A stretch of 64,000 nucleotides of DNA, taken from the NCBI GenBank assembly GCA_036927565.1, contig JAYESD010000002.1, positions 227,809,605 through 227,873,604 on the forward strand. Reading direction: 5' to 3'. Below are positions 57,148-64,000 of this stretch, in pieces. Under the pieces are notes generated by a model, which saw only the letters and a program-made list of their open reading frames with translations, was not told the DNA's origin and did no database searches. Position numbers and translations under genes: made by a program. Source of the stretch: Tuctoria greenei (lineage: Eukaryota; Streptophyta; Magnoliopsida; Poales; Poaceae). Position 1 is the stretch's first letter. Every line of letters begins with the position of its first letter.

Positions 57148-58456
57148 TATAACACCCTCTCATTTTCATCCATCATGCATTTCATACATTATAATACATG
57201 TTTAAAATTAAGTAACATAAAAAGGAATGAGTTTAAATGAATTTAGAGTAAAACCGCACTTAAGAATTATGGGAAGTGTGGACAAGTCCGTTTTTGGTGC
57301 TGACTAGTCCGATTTCTCTCTGACCTCCATCGGACTAGTCTGTTTTTACTGCGGACTAATCCGGTTTTTGCCTTTGGACACTTTCGGACTTGTCCGGTCC
57401 ATGGCGGACTAGTCCGGTATCCCAATTCCTTGGAAATTTTACCAAGTCCCTTGACTTGTTCTGTATTCTAGCGGACTTGTCCATTTTCCCTCTGATTAAA
57501 ATCGTACTTGTCCATTTTTGGCCAGATTTGTCTGATTTTCCTCCGACCAAGTTTGGACTTGTCCGTTTTTCCCTTTGTCAATCTTAGAACTAGTCTGGCC
57601 GTTTTCACACTTGTCCAGTAAGTCGCGATTCTGAGTTGATCTTTTGTTTCACAATTTGTTTTGTGTTCAACCTTAAGTGGGCCTAAGGACGTCGTGTCTA
57701 ACTCTTTTTGGAGCCCATGTGGGACCCCACACCAGCCTCCACCCTCCCCAAACTCGAAATCCATCAAACCCTAGCCTCCACCCTTATATAAACATCCCCA
57801 TCCCTTGATGTTACACCCTTTTGCCTTAATTGAAAGACCACAAACCCTAGTTCGTGGGTAGCCGCCACCAAGGAGGAAGAAGGAGATCCTGAGCAAGAAG
57901 AAGAAGAGAAGGAAACGAAAGAGGATCAAGATCTCTATCAAGTTTTTGTTCTTCATCACCAATCCACCATCAAGTTCTTCATCAACCCTATATCGTCAAG
58001 ATCCAAGTGTTGCCTCCAAAAACCTTGATTCATTGGAGTTCTAAACACCTGGTATACCTTCTACTTCCTCTTTCTCACATGAATTCAACCCCGTTTCTCC
58101 GAATTCATGTCGATCTGACTAGTCCAATTTTGCAATCTCTTTCATGCTGAATTAATTCTAAGTCGATTCGAATCAACTCCAAATCTGTGTAGACTTGTTA
58201 ATAAGTATTGTCATTGATTAGTAAACATTTAAAGCAACTCATTAACTAGTATTACTTAATAATTGCATTTATCATGCATGTCATGACATATTGAGTAATA
58301 TTTGTGCACTTATTGATTGTGATTCTTGTCTTGTATGTTCGTTGTGCGGTTTAGGCGGATTTGCACTAGAGAGTGTCGCGGAGGACCTCCAGCACCCGGA
58401 GTTTGAAGTGTTTGATCCAAATCCAGCCCTAGAGCAAGGCAAGTGTCCTTGAACAT
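57148..58456 (+). repeat. 3' LTR of Tekay 2, first 1.3 kb
   Basis: It starts TATAACACCCTCTC and matches 49406 onward, including the palindrome array (57278-57617) and a TATA box near 57786. It breaks off after CCTTGAACAT, where Tekay 3 begins. AACAT (58452-58456) would be the target duplication. Confidence 0.92.
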
Positions 58457-61319
58457 TGTGACATCCGATTCTGAAAATGAACCAAGTGCGACGCATATAT
58501 GTGCCCAGGACGTTCAGCACACATACACGAGAGATTCACAAATGATAAACAGATAATTACTATAGCTCAAATTATTAAATAAGTAATTTTATTAAATATC
58601 CAAATAATCTTCATATTGCAACTCTAAGTATCATTATTGAACTATAACTACAGCGGAAATGATCCAATTATGAAACTAAGCAAACTAAGCATAAAGAGTA
58701 GCGCGTCTCCAAGCAACACCACAGGCAAGTCGATGGCAGCACACAACCTAGTACTCCACATTATCCTGATGATACTCCCAAACATCACCTAAAACTGTTG
58801 GTGTGGGGGGGGATTGCAAGGATGAGTACATGTCGTACTCAGCAAGTGTGGAAAGTATGATATGTAGCTTAACAAATGACAATAATAATAAGGGCTAAGT
58901 GTTGAAAAGTACATTAAAACATTTGAAAAGCAATATATTGTACATATGCGGAGTAAACCCATCATAAACCATAATGATCAACATAGTGCAAGTCCATACC
59001 CCATATCCATCACCATTATACCAGATTTTACTATTACCATTAACCATGTCCATTACCATAATTCAATCCATAACTAGCCATAACCATATTATCAACCATA
59101 ACCATCCCAAATCCCAAGTTTCCCTCTAACCAATGAAGTTTTCCAGGTGCTAATAACCGTGAGCACGGCTATCATGATAGTTTTAATAGACTTTGCAGAG
59201 TTTGTACCGCTTTACCCACGTGTTTGTGATTTAATCACATGTCGGCGACTAAAGGAAACCTCCATTATGCCAATTGCACTTCCTTTGGTGTATGACCAAG
59301 AGATCACAAAATAGCTTTTACAAAGGGACTACTAGCATGTACGGACCCACTCAGGTTCCACCGGTGAAGATGTCTTCAACTAAGCACATCTTCAACCAAA
59401 GGCCCCCTCGTGTGCTGTTTGGATCCCAGGGAGTCCCGCCAACCATATCCAAACCCAATCCGACTCCCCTTCCCTGGTGCGCCAAATGATCCGCTCAATA
59501 CTAGCAATACCCTAATTAATAAGCTACACCGCACCTATACTTGGCCTCGTGGTGGCACTGTTGTTGTGGCTTATTCTCGCATGAACTGGTCCTTAGATTC
59601 AAGGCAAGCAAACCACCATAGCATCCAACCCATTTACATACCATGCTTGCTTAGATCACCCATTACCATATCATATTAACCAGTTCATAATAACCATAAT
59701 CTCATTAATGCATAATTAAATGATATAGTTGTTTTCCCATCCCAATTAATTAAGCGAAGTAGAAAGTAAAAAGTAAAAAGTCATTCCCGACTCTCTACCA
59801 TGTATTCCAGGTGACAAGGGCGGTTTAACAAAGCTAGTAAACTCCTATCTTGGGCTTCCCATAATTTTGACACAAGCAATGCATTTTTGAAAACAAAACA
59901 TTTATCGTAAAATAGGATCAATATGTTCAAGGACACTTGCCTTGCTCTTGGGCATGGTTTGGATCAAAGACTTCAAATTCTTGGTGCTAGAGGTCCCCCA
60001 CGGCACTCTCTAGCGCAAATCCGTCTAAACCGTGCAATAAACATACAAGACAAGAATCACAATCAATAAGTGCACATATATTGCTCAATATGTCATGACA
60101 TGCATGATTAATGCAAATATGAAGCAAAACTAGTTAATGAGTTGTTGATGTTCTTTACTAGCTAGTTATAATAGCTTTTAACAAGTTTGAATAGTTTTGG
60201 AATTGGTTTGAATCAAATTAGATTTAATTCAATCAGGAAATAGATTGCAAAATCGGGCAAGTCTGCAGGAGGTCGGACTAGTCCGCCCATCGCAGGAACA
60301 ACGAACTAGGGTTTTCTAGATCGACATGAATTTTGAGAAACGAGGTTGAATTCACGTGAGAAATAGGAAATATAAGGTATACCAAGTGTTTAGGACTCCA
60401 AAGAATCAAGAGTTTTGGAGGCAACACTTGGATCTTGATGATCTAGGGTTGATTAAGAACTTGATGGTGGATTGTTGATGAAGAACGAAAACTGGTGGAG
60501 ATCTTGATCACTTGATCCTTTTTTGTTTCCTCCTCTTTTTCTTCTTGCTCAGGATCTCCTTCTCCCTTTTTGATGGCGGCTCTCCACGAACTAGGGCTTG
60601 TGGTCTTTCAATTGAGGCAAAAGGATGTAAAGTCAATGGGTGGGGTTCTTTATATAAGGGTGGAGGTTAGGGTTTGATGGAATTCGAGTTTAAGATGGGC
60701 AGAGGCCGGTTTGGGGTCCCACATGGGCTCCAAAAAGAGTTAGACACAATGTCCTTAGGCCTACTTAACGTAAAACCCAAAAATAAGTCTTGAAACAAAA
60801 CACCAATTCAGAATCGCGATTTACTGGACAAGTCCACAGTGGGCTGGACTAGTCCGATGATTGACAGAGGCGAAAATGGACAAGTCCGGACTATCGGACA
60901 AGTCCAAACTGGGTCAGAGGAGAATCAAACAAGTCTGGCCAAAACCGGACAAGTCCAATTTTAGTCAGAGGAAAAACGGACAAGTCTGTTGGAATACGTG
61001 ACAAGTCCGTCCTAGTCCAGGGACTTAGCAAAATTTTAACGATTCCTGGAATACCGAACTAGACAGAAATGGACCGCACAAGTCCGAAACTATACAGAGA
61101 GAAAAACATACTAGTCCGCAGCAAACTGACAAGTCCAACTGAGGTCAGAGAGAAATCGGACTAGTCCGCACCTAAAACAGACTAGTCCGCACTTCCCAGA
61201 ATTCTTAAGTGCGATTTTGCTCTAAATCAATTTTAAACTTATTAATTTTTATGTGGATTAATGTTAGACATGTATTAGGATGTATGCAATGCATTATGTA
61301 TGAAAATGAGGGTGTTACA
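58457..61319 (-). repeat. 3' LTR of Tekay 3
   Basis: The plus strand runs from TGTGACATCCGATTCTG to GAGGGTGTTACA, 2.86 kb. A TATA box (TTATATAAAG, minus) is at about 60648-60658 and the palindrome array at 60828-61195. Confidence 0.93.
60828..61195. repeat. CGGACTAGTCCG palindrome array, Tekay 3 3' LTR
   Basis: The array has the same layout as in the other Tekay LTRs, with more degenerate sites (TGGACAAGTCC, CGGACAAGTCTG) next to exact ones near 61157 (CGGACTAGTCCG). Spacers include GTCAGAGAGAAAT. Confidence 0.85.
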
Positions 61320-61336
61320 AACCTACCCCCTTAAAA
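61320..61336 (-). other. polypurine tract of Tekay 3
   Basis: The minus strand reads TTTTAAGGGGGTAGG directly before the 3' LTR. Confidence 0.75.
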
Positions 61337-61452
61337 TCAATCTCGCCCTCGAGATTTGACGCGGTAGAGAAGAGATAGGGAAATTCCTTCCTGAGATCAT
61401 CCTCAAGCTCCCATGTTACGTCCAATTCTGTGTGATGCTTCCATTAAACTTT

Positions 61453-62475
61453 TTACCATCGAATAATCTTGTTTCTCGTGACCCTCTCATTGGTTTCCAA
61501 GATTTTGACCGGTTGCTCGGCATAAGTCAAATGTGCCTCTAATTCCAATTCTTCCATTGGCACTTGTTCTTCCGGCACACTTAAACACTTCTTGAGCTGG
61601 GAAACATGAAACACCTCGTGCACATCTAATAGATGAGTTGGTATCTTCAATTTATATGCTACTTCTCCTCTTTTGTCCGAAATCTTGAATGGCCCAACGT
61701 ATTGGGGTGCTAGCTTGCCTCTTATGTTAAACCTCTTGTGACCTCGCATGGGTGATACTTCCGGATATACGAAGTCTACCACTTCAAAAGCTAGTTTCCT
61801 TCTCCTATTATCTGCATATCCTTTTTGCCTTGATTGAATAGCCCTCAAGTTTTCACGAATAATCTGAATTTGCTTTTCAGCTTCTAGCAACACATCCGGA
61901 CCAAATACTTGAGTTTCTCATGTCTCATTCCAGAAAAAGGGTGTCCTACACATCCTCCCATATAGTGCTTCATATGGTGCCATCTTCAAACTTGCTTGGT
62001 AACTATTTTTATATGACAATTCCGCATATGGCAAGCTCTTGTCCCAACTTTTGCCATGCTTCAAAGCACAAGCTCTTAACATGTCCTCCAAAATCTGATT
62101 GGTCCCCTCAGTTTGTCCATCTGTTTGAGGGTGATATGCTGAACTGAAATTCAACCTCGTTCCCAATGCGTCATGCAATTTCCGCCAAAACCTGGAGGTA
62201 AATTGAGAACCTCTATCTGAGACTATCTTCTTTGGTTCTCCATGTCGCCACACAATATGCTCCATGTCTGCTAGCTGTATTGCAGTATACTTGGTCTTGA
62301 CATTGATGAAGTGAGCTGACTTGGTCAAACGATCTACAATAACCCAAATTGAGTCATAACCAGACTAGGTACGCTGTAAAATAACTATGAAGTCCATTCC
62401 AATTTCTTCCCACTTCCATTCTGGAATCTTTAATGGCTGCAATAATCCAGCTGGCCTTTGATGTTCTGCCTTGAC
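61453..62475 (-). pseudogene. Tekay 3 integrase
   Basis: The core (62328-61918) has VSDRGSQFTSRFWRKLHDAL and HPQTDGQTEGTNQ, where the usual ERTNQ reads EGTNQ. A stop follows at about 61917. The next piece has YVGPFKISDKRGEVAYKLK and PVKILETNERVTRNKIIRW, ending in a stop near 61450. A further stop lies between the core and the upstream IGMDFIV-type region near 62365. Confidence 0.88.
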
Positions 62476-64000
62476 TCATTGGCACACATCACGCAAAGCT
62501 ACATATTCGGCTATGTTCTTTTTCATGCTAGCCCGCCAATAACATGTCTTCAAGTCCTTATACATCTTTTTACAACGGGGGTGAATTGAGTACGGCGAGT
62601 CATGTGCTTCCTTTAATATTGTCTCCCTAATATGCTTCACATTAGGCACAAAAATCCTTTTTCCAAGCCATAAAGTACCATGATCATCCTCATCAAACCT
62701 AATTTTTCTTCCCTCTTGGGTCCTTTCCTTGATCTCTTTGAGTTCCTTGTCCTTTGTTTGACCTTCTCGAATTTCTTGTTCCATGGTCGGATTTAACTCC
62801 ATTATTCCCGTCTCATTCACAAATCCGAGATTCAACCATTCAAACTCCTTACATAACTCGGATGGCAATTCACGAACAGTGAGTTGGTGACATACTCATT
62901 TCCGGCTCAAGGCATTGGCCACAACATTAGCCTTTCCCGGATGATAATTGATTCCCACATCACAATCCTTGATGAGCGCTAACCATCTTCGTTGCTTCAA
63001 ATTCAGCTCCGTTTGTGTGAAAATATACTTACGACTCTTATGATTCGCATAAATTTCACGCCTATGTACAAGGATATAATGTCTCCAAATCTTCAATGCG
63101 TGTACCACGGCTGCAAGTTCCAAATCGTGCGTTGGATAATTCTTCTCATGTTTCTTCAATTGTCTTGATGCATATGCAACCACTTGACCTTCTTGCATCA
63201 ATACACATCCAAGTCCTTGTCTCGATGCATCACAATAAATATCAAAACTCTTGCTCACGTCCGGCAATATTAAAACAAGGGTTGTGGTTAACCTTTTCTT
63301 CAACTCCTCAAAATTTTCTTGACAAGATTGAGTCCATTGGAAAGCTTTTCCCTTCATTAGCAACTCCATCATGGGCTAGGCTATTTTGGAAAAGTCCTTG
63401 ATGAATCAACGGTAATATCCAGCCATTCTAAGAAAACTCCTTATTTCCTTGACATTATGTAGTGGTTCCCATTTCAACACGTCTCTCACCTTTACTGGGT
63501 CAACCGATACTCCTCCTCCTGAGATGATATGACCCAAAAACGAAACCTCTTTCAACCAAAACTGGCACTTGCTGAACTTGGCATACAATTGATGCTCCCT
63601 CAATTTCCGCGACATAAGCCGCAAGTGTTCCTCATGCTCCTTCTCATCCTTCGAGTAGATCATAATATCATCAATGAACACCACAGCAAACGTATCCAAG
63701 TACTCCATGCAGACCTTATTCATTAGGTACATAACATACGGAGGTGCATTTGTCAATCCAAAGGACATCACGGTGTACTCGTAAGATCCATACCGTGACC
63801 GAAAAGCTTTCTTGGGGATGTCCGATGGCCTAATCTTCATTTGGAAGTATCCCGACCTCAAATCAATCTTGGAGAAAACACAAGCACCCTTCATTTGATC
63901 AAACAAGTCCTCTATGTGGGGCAAGGTATACTTGTTCTTGATTGTCACCTCATTGAGAGCTCGGTAATCCAAACACATCCTTTGTGATCCATCCTTCTTA
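62476..64000 (-). pseudogene. Tekay 3 reverse transcriptase / RNase H / integrase N-terminus (partial)
   Basis: RT pieces are [20 protein letters not shown] and [20 protein letters not shown] at the window edge. The catalytic [12 protein letters not shown] lies near 63660. RNase H (63372-62896) has [15 protein letters not shown], and its HKS motif is [10 protein letters not shown]. The integrase zinc region (62868-62476) reads [18 protein letters not shown]. Stops lie near 63378, 62895 and 62473. The RT start is cut by the window edge. Confidence 0.9.

Larger units (their letters stand above)
49406..58456 (+). mobile_element. Tekay 2 (Ty3/Gypsy), 3' LTR interrupted by Tekay 3
   Basis: The 5' LTR (49406-52237), a tRNA-Met-type primer site, gag, protease, RT, RNase H, integrase, chromodomain-like end and the first 1.3 kb of the 3' LTR are present in order on the plus strand. 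The rest of that LTR should follow Tekay 3 beyond the window. Coding parts are broken by stops, shifts, a 36-bp deletion in RT and an insertion at about 54870. Confidence 0.93.
58457..64000 (-). mobile_element. Tekay 3 (Ty3/Gypsy), 3' half, truncated by window edge
   Basis: On the minus strand the 3' LTR (61319-58457), polypurine tract, integrase, RNase H and RT are present. The 5' part lies beyond 64000. It is the same family as Tekay 1 and 2, inserted in opposite orientation in the 3' LTR of Tekay 2, so it is the younger of the two. Confidence 0.92.

Overview
This is nuclear DNA of a plant, most likely a grass. It is almost entirely transposable elements: a CACTA DNA transposon, Tourist-like MITEs, and nested Ty1/Copia Sireviruses with Ty3/Gypsy Tat and Tekay elements. 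I see no intact host gene, no rRNA or tRNA gene, and nothing prokaryotic. The only host-derived coding relic is a broken PPR-protein fragment at 8.5-8.9 kb.

Layout. (1) 1-6244: one end of a CACTA element on the minus strand. Its TNP2-type transposase gene is open over three predicted exons and runs off the left edge. Upstream of the gene lie a foldback, an AT-rich tandem array, two GC-rich arrays and a subterminal repeat array, ending in the CACTA terminus at 6244. (2) 6245-10528: low-information DNA with a Tourist-like MITE (7629-7913), a possible PIF/Harbinger-like element carrying the PPR relic (8144-9505) and a possible solo LTR. (3) 10529 to about 16845: a decayed Tat-lineage Gypsy element on the plus strand that has a 5' LTR but no 3' LTR. 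(4) About 16845-49034: an old Sirevirus (here Sirevirus 2, minus strand) with both LTRs truncated at their outer edges. Sirevirus 1 (18914-41093, target duplication GAGTG) is inserted in its envelope-like ORF. Tekay 1 (24861-35344, target duplication ATCCT) is inserted in the pol gene of Sirevirus 1. (5) 49035-49405: a Tat-like LTR fragment, into which Tekay 2 (plus strand, from 49406) is inserted. The 3' LTR of Tekay 2 is interrupted at 58456 by Tekay 3 (minus strand), which runs off the right edge.

Every retroelement polyprotein is broken by stops, frameshifts or deletions. The LTRs, primer-binding sites, polypurine tracts, TATA boxes and target duplications still allow the insertion order to be read.

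The most interesting signal is a 12-bp palindrome, CGGACTAGTCCG, with its variants. It is repeated in dense arrays just upstream of the TATA box in the LTRs of both Sirevirus 1 (Copia) and the Tekay elements (Gypsy). A nearly identical 25-nt extended unit is shared between these unrelated superfamilies. Also of note is a 1.3-kb inverted LTR repeat at 57-61 kb that could be transcribed as a hairpin.
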